Shown piece by piece: positions 16,004 through 24,476 of a stretch of DNA of 28,719 bases. Both the position numbers and the translations under genes were made by a program. The stretch lies in the NCBI RefSeq assembly GCF_030151805.1, contig NZ_JASLCN010000029.1, forward strand, positions 1 through 28,719, in the 5' to 3' direction. The stretch's first letter is position 1. Each line of letters begins with the position of its first letter. This DNA comes from Fluviicola sp. (GTDB taxonomy: Bacteria; Bacteroidota; Bacteroidia; Flavobacteriales_D; Crocinitomicaceae). The notes under the pieces were generated by a model that searched no databases, had not been told where the DNA came from, and saw nothing but the letters and a program-made list of their open reading frames with translations.

Positions 16004-16022
16004 CGTTTAAAAGTTTTAAACG
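16004..16022. promoter_or_regulatory. Perfect palindrome between ftsE and the TPR gene
   Basis: CGTTTAAAA-G-TTTTAAACG has 9-bp perfect arms around one base. It lies midway in the 114-bp divergent spacer (15948-16061). Such compact symmetry suits a dimeric regulator that could control both directions. As RNA it would have too small a loop for a good hairpin and no T-run follows, so a terminator is unlikely. Confidence 0.45.
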
Positions 16023-16061
16023 TATAAGTGTTAAGATAAAATCTCGTTACACTTTGATTTC

Positions 16062-16814
16062 ATGGATTGGAATCCTGAAATTTACAGCTATAAACTCAAT
16101 GAGGTGGAGAAAGTTATTCGCATTCAAAACGGACGAATTGACCAATTGGGTCAAACGGTTCTTGAAAACATCAATTTCGAGGTAGAACGGGATGAATTGG
16201 TTTTTTTGATCGGGAAAACCGGGTCGGGAAAAAGTAGTTTGTTGAAAGTGCTTTACGGAGAATTGGAATTGAGCGATGGCTTGGGATCGGTAGTTGATTT
16301 TGACCTGAAATCGCTTTCTAAGAAACAAATTCCGGGATTGCGCCGCAAATTGGGAGTTGTTTTTCAGGATTTCCAATTGTTGTCCGATCGTTCGATTGCG
16401 GATAATTTGCGTTTCGTAATGAAAGCAACCGGCTGGAAAGACAAGCGCGAAATGGATCAGCGAATCCGCACGGTTTTGTCGATGGTCGGATTGGAAGGAA
16501 AGGAAGGCGTGCAGCCACATCGTTTGTCGGGTGGAGAACAACAACGGGTTGCCATTGCACGTGCTCTGATCAATCATCCGAAAGTCATTATTGCCGATGA
16601 ACCAACCGGAAACCTGGATCCGGAAACATCTACTGAAATTATGCACCTGATGATAGCTGTTGCCAAAGAAGAGAAAGCAGCAGTCATTATGGCGACGCAT
16701 GATATGTCGTTGATCGAAAAATTTCCGGGAAAAGTGTTCAAAGTGGAGAACCGCGAATTGAAAACATTGGATACGATGCATCGCTTCGATCCGTTCCAGC
16801 CTTTGTTTGATTAA
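16062..16814 (+). CDS. ftsE: Cell-division ATP-binding protein FtsE
   Basis: This 250-aa ATPase has Walker A GKTGSGKSS (51-59), Q-loop FQDFQLL (101-107), signature LSGGEQQR (155-162), Walker B VIIADEPTGNLD (175-186, Glu180) and switch His213. The LSDRSIADNLRFVMKATGW stretch and the signature sequence fit FtsE best among LolD/MacB relatives. With FtsX it regulates peptidoglycan hydrolases at the septum. About 15 extra residues (MDWNPEIYSYKLNEV) precede the usual domain start; no later ATG fits, and a CTTTG box lies 5-9 bases upstream of the ATG. No ftsX is in the window. In Bacteroidota the two genes are often apart, so this is not an anomaly. Confidence 0.85.
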   Translation: MDWNPEIYSYKLNEVEKVIRIQNGRIDQLGQTVLENINFEVERDELVFLIGKTGSGKSSLLKVLYGELELSDGLGSVVDFDLKSLSKKQIPGLRRKLGVVFQDFQLLSDRSIADNLRFVMKATGWKDKREMDQRIRTVLSMVGLEGKEGVQPHRLSGGEQQRVAIARALINHPKVIIADEPTGNLDPETSTEIMHLMIAVAKEEKAAVIMATHDMSLIEKFPGKVFKVENRELKTLDTMHRFDPFQPLFD

Positions 16815-16841
16815 TCTTTGTAAGTTATTGATTTTGAGCTC

Positions 16842-16876
16842 CGTCCCAATATTGGGAAATTGGGTTTTTGGGAAAT
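16842..16876 (+). repeat. Dispersed 35-bp repeat, copy 1
   Basis: It is identical over 35 bp to 26225-26259, in the same orientation. It contains the 12-bp palindrome CCCAATATTGGG (16846-16857), followed by three GGG triplets spaced eight bases apart (TTGGGAAA-TTGGGTTT-TTGGGAAA). Weaker similarity to the other copy extends upstream to about 16826. It lies between the convergent 3' ends of ftsE and a glycosyltransferase gene. Confidence 0.9.
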
Positions 16877-16884
16877 CCCCTGCA

Positions 16885-17997
16885 CTATTTCGATAAGCCA
16901 ATTTCACGAAAAACGGCTTCCAGCTTTTCAATTCCGAACACAGCCTCCAGCTCACTCAGTCGTTCCCGAATCTCTTGTTCACCCGGAACCCGAATTTCCT
17001 CTAATTTTTCCGCCAGTGGAAGCGACGGATTCCAAAGCTCACAGTATTTTTCGAACGTTGGGTTTCCAAGCATTTCTTCAGTAGCAATACAAGGCTTCCC
17101 ACTCAGTAAAGCACGAATCACTTTCAGTTTTATACCGGCAGTTTTAAAGCCGATCAACAGGTGAACGGAACAACTGCGAAGCAAATCATCCAATCCGGAA
17201 TCACTTGGATTTGCAATACATTCCCAGCCTTCGTTCTGTATTTTTGAAAGAAGCTGTTTGTCCGGGTTTTTCCCCGCAATCACGACTGGAATTTCCAGCC
17301 GTTTTCGCTTGTTTTCCGCGAGGAGTGCGTGAATGGCTTCGATGTTTTCTGCTACGGATAAATTTCCATGAAACAAGGCGAATCGTTTTCCTTCAACAGG
17401 TTCAAGCACCAAATCGGGATGAATGGTTACAGGAAGATAAACAGCATGAAAACCTAAGTTGTTATAATAGTTTTGATCGCTTTCGGAAATACACAAAACC
17501 GGAATTTTCTTTAATGTGAGTTCCTGTCGTTTGAGTTTTCGCGCTTCCATTCCGAAGAACAAGCGTTCGGAATACGTTTTGGCACTTTTCGCCAGGTCAT
17601 CGTAATACTGCCATTCCACATTGTGCATCCGGATTGCAAAGCTGCGCTGGTGTTTCAGCAGTTCGCTTGCCCAGAATGTATTGTGCTGACCTTCCAAAAG
17701 AATCGGAGCATTATCTGCAAGAAGCCTGCTCAAAAGCTCCGTGGAATTTCTGCTTTTTACAATATAGGGTAAACGGGAAAGTAAAGATTTTAACCCGGTT
17801 TTCCGATCGTAATAATGAATTTCATCCGCGATTTCTGAAAAGTCATGATTTCTCCCACGACCGTATTCATAACAATGAAGAATGACAGAATAGCCTGCTT
17901 GCTTTAAGGCTTTTGCGCGAAGATACACATCCAGAACACCGCCGTAATCCGGAGGAAACGGAACATCAAAGGAAACGATATGGAGTTGTTTACGCAT
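16885..17997 (-). CDS. Glycosyltransferase, GT4-like
   Basis: This 370-aa cytoplasmic GT-B-type protein has an N-terminal Rossmann segment IVSFDVPFPPDYGGVLDVYL (7-26, with the GG acceptor loop), an RMHNVEWQYYDDL motif (about 123-135), the inter-domain FALFHGNLSVAENIEAI stretch and the C-terminal nucleotide-sugar region GIKLKVIRALLSGKPCIATEEM. It transfers an unknown sugar, probably to a surface glycan or lipid. Its start overlaps the end of the upstream glycosyltransferase by eight bases, so the pair is translationally coupled and probably acts on the same product. Confidence 0.82.
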   Translation of the reverse strand: MRKQLHIVSFDVPFPPDYGGVLDVYLRAKALKQAGYSVILHCYEYGRGRNHDFSEIADEIHYYDRKTGLKSLLSRLPYIVKSRNSTELLSRLLADNAPILLEGQHNTFWASELLKHQRSFAIRMHNVEWQYYDDLAKSAKTYSERLFFGMEARKLKRQELTLKKIPVLCISESDQNYYNNLGFHAVYLPVTIHPDLVLEPVEGKRFALFHGNLSVAENIEAIHALLAENKRKRLEIPVVIAGKNPDKQLLSKIQNEGWECIANPSDSGLDDLLRSCSVHLLIGFKTAGIKLKVIRALLSGKPCIATEEMLGNPTFEKYCELWNPSLPLAEKLEEIRVPGEQEIRERLSELEAVFGIEKLEAVFREIGLSK

Positions 17998-19114
17998 GAA
18001 TTTTCGGATAGAATGTATCTAATTGCTGCACTTCCGCTTCCCAATTTTCCTTTTCGGCGGCGAGAATACAGTTTGCTTTCCATTCCTCCATCAAAGAAGG
18101 ATTGTCTAAAATCTGCTGTACTTGCTGTGCTAACGATTGGGGCTCAAAGTCATTAATCACTTCGCCGACCTGGTATTTCCGCACCAGTTTCGAAACTTCT
18201 ACGACATTCGAGCAAAGGATCGGAGTGGATGTGTGGATGTAATCGAATACTTTATTCGGGAGGGAAAACAAATAATTGGGATTGGTTGGTTGGTCGAAAC
18301 TTAAACCCAGATCTGCCTGTTGAGTAAATTGCAGCAGTTCCTGGTAAGGCCGTTTTCCGAAGAAAAGAACGAGATCATTCCATTTTTCAGAGGAAACCAA
18401 TTCTTTCATTGTGGGAATCATATCACCGTCGCCCACAACGATCAAAACAGCATTTTTCAGGAAAGGCATCATGCGGATTGCTTCTTCCACTCCGCGGTCA
18501 ACATTCAATCCGGCTCCCTGCATAATCAAAACAGATTTTCCTTCCGGAATCCCGAGTTCCTGTTTGGTTTTTACAACAGACGGTTTCCAGAGAGGAGAAA
18601 CATTGCGTACAACTTTCAGCGTCAGTCCGTATTTCTCCTTGTATTTTTGCGCAATGGAATTATTGACAGTGCTCACAAACTGAAGTTTCGGAAAGATAAA
18701 ACGCTCAATTCGTTCCCAAACGGCTTTCACTTTTGGTCTGCTGATCAGCTCCGGAACTTCCGTAAAATATTCGTGTGAATCGTAAATGAGTTTCTTCCGT
18801 TTGATCTTCGAAACAAGGTAATTCGGCAAAAGCGTATCCAAATCATTTGCTACCAGAATGGAAGATCGGTGAAAAAGTAAAAACCAAAACAGACGGAAAT
18901 TGAACCAGGCATAAAACAATGCTCCTTTTTCGAAAAACATCCGGAAGCGCCGGGTTTGATAACTTCGCTCTTCCATTTTTTGACTGGATCGAAGCAAACG
19001 ACCGACCAGCAAAACATCATAGCCTTGTTTTTCGATGAATGAACAAATTTTATGAACGCGCTGATCCGTGTTCAAGTCATTGATAACGCTGACTATAACC
19101 CTTGGTTTTTTCAA
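17990..19114 (-). CDS. Glycosyltransferase, GT4 family
   Basis: This 374-aa GT-B-type enzyme shows VSVINDLNTDQRVHKICSFI (9-28), LIYDSHEYFTEVPEL, the typical LIMQGAGLNVDRGVEEAI, VVGDGD, and a donor-site region LPNKVFDYIHTSTPILCSN. The first codon is TTG at 19114, one base after the TAG of the protease gene upstream (TAG-A-TTG). No ATG lies before the conserved first strand, so the TTG start is required. Its placement right after a secreted protease suggests shared transcription, although T9SS cargo and sugar transfer have no direct link here. Confidence 0.82.
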   Translation of the reverse strand: MKKPRVIVSVINDLNTDQRVHKICSFIEKQGYDVLLVGRLLRSSQKMEERSYQTRRFRMFFEKGALFYAWFNFRLFWFLLFHRSSILVANDLDTLLPNYLVSKIKRKKLIYDSHEYFTEVPELISRPKVKAVWERIERFIFPKLQFVSTVNNSIAQKYKEKYGLTLKVVRNVSPLWKPSVVKTKQELGIPEGKSVLIMQGAGLNVDRGVEEAIRMMPFLKNAVLIVVGDGDMIPTMKELVSSEKWNDLVLFFGKRPYQELLQFTQQADLGLSFDQPTNPNYLFSLPNKVFDYIHTSTPILCSNVVEVSKLVRKYQVGEVINDFEPQSLAQQVQQILDNPSLMEEWKANCILAAEKENWEAEVQQLDTFYPKIHA

Positions 19115-19115
19115 T

Positions 19116-21599
19116 CTATAATTTTACAATTCGTGCAATTCGTTGAACAACTCCGTCGGTAATCCGAAGCTGATAACTTCCTTTTGCCAAAGGCGTCAAA
19201 TCAAAAATACCTTCCGGATTCATAATCTTATTCTGAACCTGGAGTACTTTACCTGTCATATCAAGTAATTCAATGGAGATGCTTCCGTTATCAAGTCCTG
19301 CAAGATTTACTTTCACCTCGTCGGTTGCGGGATTCGGATAAATAGCGATTGTTTCCAGGTAACTCTGATCCAATCCCAAAGGATTCATAAGTAAAATGTT
19401 GTAATCTTCTACTTCTCCGAAATTGGTCGTTCCGCATGGCATAATCGGACCTTCTCCTCCTTGTTCCGGATTGAAAACGATGCGAACCCGCATTTTAACA
19501 ACTCCTGTAACGGCAGTTGAAGGAACAGTGAAATAGAAAACAAGTGAATTTCCTCCGGTAATGGAAACGAAAGCGATTCGTTCTCCCGCATCGTCAAAAT
19601 CAAAGTCCCCGTTGAAATCAATCCATGCGGCAATTTCGTCTCCGACAAAAGCAGTCCCGGGACTTTGACCTGTAATCTGGGGAATAATCGCAATGTTGTA
19701 TTGTTCGCCTTTGGTTAATGTGGCACTTAAATTATAGCTGGTGTAATTGGTACAGCCCGTTTCATTGTTGATGGATTCCAACACAACCTTTTGAATAAAC
19801 TCATCACAACTGACAGAAGTTGCTGCGCATGGAGAAGTAGCGGATGTTACCAAAATATAGTTGGTTTTCAACTCTATATCCGAACCGGCAGAATTTGAAA
19901 CTGTGAGCTGCACGGTGTAAGATCCGGCAACGGTAAAAGTAACCTGTGGATTTTGAGAAGCAGCAGTGGTTCCTCCGGCAAATGTCCAGCCGCTGGCAGG
20001 AGTAATCACCCAGCTCCAGCTTGTTGGACTTCCGGTAGATTGATTCGTAAACTGAGTCGTTCCGCCGATGCTTAAAGTTGTTGGATTTGCTACGAATTGC
20101 GCTACCGGTGGATTGGGTGTTACTGCACACGGAGAAGCTGTTCCTGCAAGGGAAGTAACTCCGGTATTGTTCGGATCCAGCCAGGGTTTTAATTGGGCAT
20201 TGGCAGTTGTCCCGTTTTGATCCCAATCGGAATAGAATTTCCCGTACAAGTCGTTTTTGTCCGGCCCGGTTCCCGTCCCTGCTCCATTAGCGACACAAGC
20301 GGAAGACCCACCGGAAAGCTGACCAACAATCAATCCGTTGGAATTGAAAATAGGAGATCCGGAAGATCCGCCTTCAGTAACTCCGTGTCCGTTTGCCGTG
20401 GCAGCCCAGAAAACTCTCCAGTGCGCATTGGAAGCTCCGCCATTATACGTTGCGCCAGCTAAGCTTTGCGTGTAAGTAGAAATTTTCTTTGCGCTTCCTG
20501 CCGGATGATGAATACCCACACCACTGGCGGAAGCAGCGTTGGATCTGCTCCAGCCGGCATAATAAACATTATAGGAAGCTGGTGGTTGTGAACTCAATTC
20601 GACCAGGTAAAAATCCGATCCTGCAACCTCATAGGTTCCCGGAGGATTGTTCAACGTTCCGTTTCCCGATGAAGCGCGAACCGTTCCACCCGTCATGGTT
20701 TTACTTCCTTTGGAAGGATCATTGTAATTTGCTGTTCCGGGTGCACAGGAAGTTTTCTGATAATTCCAGTACCAAACCCAGGTAGAAATTGATTGCCCTG
20801 CAACACGTTCTCCGCAATGCCAGGCTGTCAGAATATAAGGTTTGCAATTAGTTGCAGTGTTATTGATTGTTGCAGCGGAACAAACATACGTTCCGGTTCC
20901 GTCATTGAACGTATAATGAACCACAGATCTGATCTGATCTGTCCAGGCACTTCCTTCCGAACATGCCACGTCGACCTGGCAGCTTTCTGCTTTTTCCAGC
21001 GTATTGTCTCCGGCAAATGTATTGACATGGTCTTCTACACCTCTGTAGAAGTAAACGACTTCATTGACAGTAAAAACCGGAAGTTCCTGAACCCATGCGG
21101 GCGCACTGTATTCCAGGTATAACCGATCTCCCTGAACCATTTCCATGGCTTGAAAATCATCTGTTGCGGAAGTATATGCTCCCAAAATCTGCCGACCGTT
21201 TGCATTGTATGCAAACAGTTGTCCTCCTGCAGGAATCTGAACCGCTTCTGAAAAGTAAAGTCCCAAAGCTTGTGCATCTCTGCTGGCAATAATGAGCCTC
21301 CAGACTTTCGTACCGTCAGGAAGTAAAGTCCAGGATCCGGAATTAGACATCGTGATCGAAACGGGAATGTTTAAACCAACACGGTAAGCACGTCTTGAAT
21401 CGTTTATCAGGTCTTCATTTTTTGCTGAAGCAATATTCGGTTTCGCCAACTGATAAGTAGTTGGAACATATTGGAATGGAGCATGATCAGTTGTGGAAAT
21501 CTTCTTCAGACCAATCGGGCTTCCTCCTTCACTGATCTGAGCGTTTAATGCTTTGGAAAGCGACAAAAACATGCCCAGCATTAAAAGATATTTTAGCAT
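19116..21599 (-). CDS. Secreted lysyl-endopeptidase-like serine protease (S1) with PKD, GEVED and T9SS sorting domains
   Basis: This protein is 827 aa. A signal peptide (MLKYLLMLGMFLSLSKALNAQ) and a pro-region to about 200 precede a trypsin-fold domain like Achromobacter protease I. It has His261 in ILTAWHCGER, Asp329 in AGSDFYLVEL and Ser413 in TEGGSSGSPIF, plus a Cys-rich layout. Next come a PKD domain (about 498-585), a GEVED domain (about 640-735, containing DFNGDFDFDDAGERI and NFGEVEDYNILL) and a type A sorting domain (750-827, IAIYPNPATDEVKV). It should be exported by T9SS and cleave after lysine, if the family rule holds. I chose the ATG at 21599: the open frame runs 219 bases further upstream, but that part has no signal-peptide character and overlaps the divergent regulator gene. 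A promoter fits at 21626-21657. Confidence 0.88.
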   Translation of the reverse strand: MLKYLLMLGMFLSLSKALNAQISEGGSPIGLKKISTTDHAPFQYVPTTYQLAKPNIASAKNEDLINDSRRAYRVGLNIPVSITMSNSGSWTLLPDGTKVWRLIIASRDAQALGLYFSEAVQIPAGGQLFAYNANGRQILGAYTSATDDFQAMEMVQGDRLYLEYSAPAWVQELPVFTVNEVVYFYRGVEDHVNTFAGDNTLEKAESCQVDVACSEGSAWTDQIRSVVHYTFNDGTGTYVCSAATINNTATNCKPYILTAWHCGERVAGQSISTWVWYWNYQKTSCAPGTANYNDPSKGSKTMTGGTVRASSGNGTLNNPPGTYEVAGSDFYLVELSSQPPASYNVYYAGWSRSNAASASGVGIHHPAGSAKKISTYTQSLAGATYNGGASNAHWRVFWAATANGHGVTEGGSSGSPIFNSNGLIVGQLSGGSSACVANGAGTGTGPDKNDLYGKFYSDWDQNGTTANAQLKPWLDPNNTGVTSLAGTASPCAVTPNPPVAQFVANPTTLSIGGTTQFTNQSTGSPTSWSWVITPASGWTFAGGTTAASQNPQVTFTVAGSYTVQLTVSNSAGSDIELKTNYILVTSATSPCAATSVSCDEFIQKVVLESINNETGCTNYTSYNLSATLTKGEQYNIAIIPQITGQSPGTAFVGDEIAAWIDFNGDFDFDDAGERIAFVSITGGNSLVFYFTVPSTAVTGVVKMRVRIVFNPEQGGEGPIMPCGTTNFGEVEDYNILLMNPLGLDQSYLETIAIYPNPATDEVKVNLAGLDNGSISIELLDMTGKVLQVQNKIMNPEGIFDLTPLAKGSYQLRITDGVVQRIARIVKL

Positions 21600-21625
21600 T
21601 GTGCTTATTTTATTTGTAGTTTTCT

Positions 21626-21657
21626 CAAAATTACACTCTTTTAACAGAAGATTCCAA
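21626..21657 (-). promoter_or_regulatory. Promoter of the secreted protease gene
   Basis: On the minus strand TTG (21655-21657), then 21 bases, then TAATTTTG (21626-21633), an exact TAnnTTTG box. It lies 27 bases before the ATG at 21599 and is a further reason to reject the longer open frame. Confidence 0.6.
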
Positions 21658-21689
21658 GTAGAAAACACTTTTTTATAGAAGTTTGTCGC

Positions 21690-22382
21690 ATGAATAAAGT
21701 ATTGGTTATCGAAGACGAGCAGAGTTTGTTGGAAATAATTCAGTTTAACCTGGAATTGGAGGGTTATTCGGTAACAACTGTAAGCAACGGAAGAGAAGCT
21801 TTGATGATGAAGGATCAAGTGGATCAGTACGATTTGGTTATTCTCGATGTGATGCTGCCGGAAGTAAGCGGGCTGGATATCTGCCGTGCTTACAGAGAAG
21901 TTTCCGTCATCCCGATTATTTTCGTTTCAGCAAAAGGAAATACCATTGACCGCATTGCCGGATTGAAATTGGGTGCAAATGATTATCTGCCGAAACCCTT
22001 TGATCTCGAAGAATTTATTCTGCGTTGCTCGATCCTGGTTCAGCCCATCAAAAAACAAGTGGTCATTCCGTCCGAAATCCGGATTGGAAAATACAAGGTG
22101 TTGCCTGCTTCGTTTGAAGTGGAAAATACGATTTCGAATGAAAAGCAGGAATTGAGCAAGCGTGAAATGGAGTTAATTCAATTGTTTTTTTCCAAAAAAG
22201 ATGAGGTCGTTTCACGCGATGAAATTTTAAATACCTTGTGGACCAATGATCAGTTTCCGACCGGACGAACGATTGACAATTACATTCTGAGTTTTAGAAA
22301 GATTTTTGAAGAAGATCCGAAAAATCCGCAGTTTTTTCATTCAATCAGAGGAGTAGGATATAAATTTACCTTACCTGATTAA
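21690..22382 (+). CDS. OmpR/PhoB-family response regulator (orphan)
   Basis: This 230-aa protein has a receiver domain (1-115) with acidic pocket Glu8-Asp9, phospho-acceptor Asp53 (LVILDVMLPE), Ser80 and Lys102 (YLPKPFDLEE). Then comes a winged-helix DNA-binding domain (about 130-230) with LSKREMELIQLFF and the typical C-terminal RTIDNYILSFRKIFEE...IRGVGYKF. All phosphorylation residues are present, so it should be switched by a sensor kinase, but none is encoded here. It is divergent from the protease (90 bp between start codons), so it might act on that promoter. A gene for dCMP deaminase follows after 16 bases. Confidence 0.9.
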   Translation: MNKVLVIEDEQSLLEIIQFNLELEGYSVTTVSNGREALMMKDQVDQYDLVILDVMLPEVSGLDICRAYREVSVIPIIFVSAKGNTIDRIAGLKLGANDYLPKPFDLEEFILRCSILVQPIKKQVVIPSEIRIGKYKVLPASFEVENTISNEKQELSKREMELIQLFFSKKDEVVSRDEILNTLWTNDQFPTGRTIDNYILSFRKIFEEDPKNPQFFHSIRGVGYKFTLPD

Positions 22383-22386
22383 ATTC

Positions 22387-22394
22387 TATCTTTG
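22387..22394 (+). promoter_or_regulatory. -7 box (TATCTTTG) before the dCMP deaminase gene
   Basis: This is a TAnnTTTG match in the short gap after the regulator gene, four bases before the ATG at 22399. It could give the deaminase and ctpA genes their own, leaderless, transcript besides read-through from the regulator. Confidence 0.45.
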
Positions 22395-22398
22395 TAAG

Positions 22399-22851
22399 AT
22401 GTTTGTAGAACAAGAAAGAGAAATTACAGAAGAGAAAAGATTGCGTTATGACAAGGCCTATTTGAGAATGGCTCAAACCTGGGCGGAATTATCGCATTGC
22501 GAACGAAAAAAAGTAGGTGCTTTGATCGTACGTGACGGAAGGATTATCTCTGACGGTTATAATGGTACTCCGGCCGGTTTCCCGAATTGTTGTGAAAACC
22601 AGGAGGGCGAAACACATTGGTACGTATTGCATGCAGAAGCAAATGCTATTTTGAAAGTGGCACGTTCTACGAACGATTGCAGCGGTGCAACACTTTTTAT
22701 TACGCTTTCTCCGTGCAAAGATTGCAGCAAGCTGGTTCTTCAGGCCGGAATCAGACGTGTTGTTTACATGACGGAATATAAAGACACTATGGGCGTTGAT
22801 TTCCTTAAAAGCGCAGGTGTTGAAGTTGTTCATATCCCAGACCCAAATTAA
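22399..22851 (+). CDS. Deoxycytidylate (dCMP) deaminase
   Basis: This 150-aa zinc enzyme converts dCMP to dUMP for thymidylate synthesis. Zinc and proton-relay residues are clear: LHAEANAI (His78, Glu80) and SPCKDCSKL (Cys106, Cys109). The substrate-side motif KKVGALIVRDGRIISDGYNGTPAGFPNC (38-65) is typical of dCMP rather than free-cytidine deaminases, although Bacillus ComEB-type homologues look the same. The stop codon abuts the ATG of ctpA without a gap, so the two are co-translated. Confidence 0.9.
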   Translation: MFVEQEREITEEKRLRYDKAYLRMAQTWAELSHCERKKVGALIVRDGRIISDGYNGTPAGFPNCCENQEGETHWYVLHAEANAILKVARSTNDCSGATLFITLSPCKDCSKLVLQAGIRRVVYMTEYKDTMGVDFLKSAGVEVVHIPDPN

Positions 22852-24426
22852 ATGAATAAAAAATACGCCTTTGTTTATCCGGTATTGTTGATGGTTTTTC
22901 TTGCCGTCGGATTGCTGATCGGATCAAAATTAAACCAGGTTGAAACACCTCCGAATCAATTGGGATCGTATTCCAAAATGCAGGAGATTATCAGTTTGCT
23001 GGATCGTGAATACGTGGATTCCATAGAAAGCAAGAAATTGTTCGAAAAGACGATTTCGGACATGCTTCATGAATTGGATCCGCACTCGAATTACATTCCG
23101 TATGAGGACATGAAGTCTGTGAATGAACAGATCGACGGAAAATTCGGGGGAATCGGAATCCGCTTTGCGATTATCCGCGATACCTTGTGTGTGACAAATG
23201 TCATTCTGAATTCCCCTTCAGCGAGAGCAGGAGTTTTGGCCGGAGATAAGATTTTGATGATCGACGGGAAAAACATTGCCCATAAAAAGATCAAGAATGA
23301 AGATGTGTTGGGAAAACTGAAAGGAGATCCGAATACCAAAGTTCAGGTTCAGCTTTACCGGGATTCCAAAAAAATAGAGAAAACGATTTCCCGCGGAATT
23401 ATTCCGATTCCATCCATTGTTTGTGCTCAGATGCTGGAAGGAAACATCGGCTATATCCGTTTGGATAATTTTTCCGTTTCAAGTGCAGACGAGTTCCATT
23501 TTGCTGCGCAGCAATTGAAAAGCAAAGGAATGAAAAAACTGATTTTCGATCTGCGCGACAACGGTGGCGGCGTTTTGGACGGAGCAGTGAAAATTGCGGA
23601 TGAGTTTTTACCTGCAGGACAAAAAATTGTCATCATCAAAGGGAAAAAATACGCAAACACAACCCGTTATTCAAGATCGGGAGGTTTGTTGGAAAGTACT
23701 CCGCTGGTTGTTTTGATCAACGAAAATTCTGCTTCTGCATCGGAAATTTTAGCCGGCGCAATTCAGGATAACGACCGGGGAACTATTATTGGAAGAAGAT
23801 CTTTCGGAAAAGGATTGGTTCAGCAGGATTTCTCTCTTTCCGACAAAAGTGATGTCCGGTTGACAATTGCCCGTTATTACACACCTTCCGGACGTTGTAT
23901 TCAAAAACCGTTCGGAGAGAGTTACGAAGATTACTACCACAGCAATGAAAAACGCAGAGATAACGGAGAATATTTCGCACCGGATTCGTCGGTTTTCAAG
24001 AACGCGAACAAATTCAAGACGCTAAAAGGAAGAACCGTTTATGACGGAGGTGGAATCATGCCGGATATTTTTGTTCCGCTCGATACTTTAAACTCGACCT
24101 TGTATTATTTGTCTTTAAGATATGCGGGAGCATTTCAGCAGGCGGCTTTTGATTTCGTAGCGAACAAACGCTCTTCCTGGTCTTCCATTCAACAATTCAG
24201 CAGTAGTTTTTCCGCACCGAAAACCCTGGTTCAGGCCTTGATAAAAGACGGTGAAAAATTGGGTATTCCATACCGGGCAGATGAATTTGCACGAAGTGAA
24301 GGTTTGATCAAACACATTCTGAAAGCGGAAATAGCCCGTCAGTTGTTTATCGAAGAAGGTTACTTTTTTGTGATCGGTTCTTACGATAAAGAAGTTCAGA
24401 AAGCGGCACAGATTCTGAAGCGCTAG
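22852..24426 (+). CDS. ctpA: C-terminal processing protease, CtpA/S41 family
   Basis: This 524-aa protein has an N-terminal membrane anchor or signal (YAFVYPVLLMVFLAVGLLIG, 5-24), a PDZ domain (about 95-175) and an S41 catalytic domain with Ser295 (ENSASASEIL), Lys320 (RRSFGKGLVQ) and Gln324. The Ser-Lys spacing of 25 matches E. coli Prc. The enzyme acts in the periplasm on C-termini of envelope proteins. A roughly 120-residue C-terminal part follows the core, typical of the Bacteroidota form. It starts immediately after the deaminase stop. The first base after its stop is part of a 12-bp palindrome, AGCGCTAGCGCT (24419-24430), which might help end the transcript. Confidence 0.9.
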   Translation: MNKKYAFVYPVLLMVFLAVGLLIGSKLNQVETPPNQLGSYSKMQEIISLLDREYVDSIESKKLFEKTISDMLHELDPHSNYIPYEDMKSVNEQIDGKFGGIGIRFAIIRDTLCVTNVILNSPSARAGVLAGDKILMIDGKNIAHKKIKNEDVLGKLKGDPNTKVQVQLYRDSKKIEKTISRGIIPIPSIVCAQMLEGNIGYIRLDNFSVSSADEFHFAAQQLKSKGMKKLIFDLRDNGGGVLDGAVKIADEFLPAGQKIVIIKGKKYANTTRYSRSGGLLESTPLVVLINENSASASEILAGAIQDNDRGTIIGRRSFGKGLVQQDFSLSDKSDVRLTIARYYTPSGRCIQKPFGESYEDYYHSNEKRRDNGEYFAPDSSVFKNANKFKTLKGRTVYDGGGIMPDIFVPLDTLNSTLYYLSLRYAGAFQQAAFDFVANKRSSWSSIQQFSSSFSAPKTLVQALIKDGEKLGIPYRADEFARSEGLIKHILKAEIARQLFIEEGYFFVIGSYDKEVQKAAQILKR

Positions 24427-24476
24427 CGCTGTTTGTTGGGAGAAAAATAGTACTTTCAGGCCATCAATCACATGTC

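Noticed and set aside
16047..16955. 302-aa minus-strand frame across ftsE
   Set aside because: The plus strand encodes an FtsE with all ABC motifs; the antisense frame is rich in Phe/Gln/Arg and meaningless, and runs into the glycosyltransferase gene.
21600..21818. Upstream extension of the secreted protease (73 residues)
   Set aside because: It has no signal-peptide character, overlaps the divergent response regulator and contains the protease promoter; a perfect signal peptide starts at 21599.
24419..24430. AGCGCTAGCGCT as a terminator of ctpA
   Set aside because: No loop can form without breaking the symmetric stem and no clear T-run follows; noted in the ctpA entry only.
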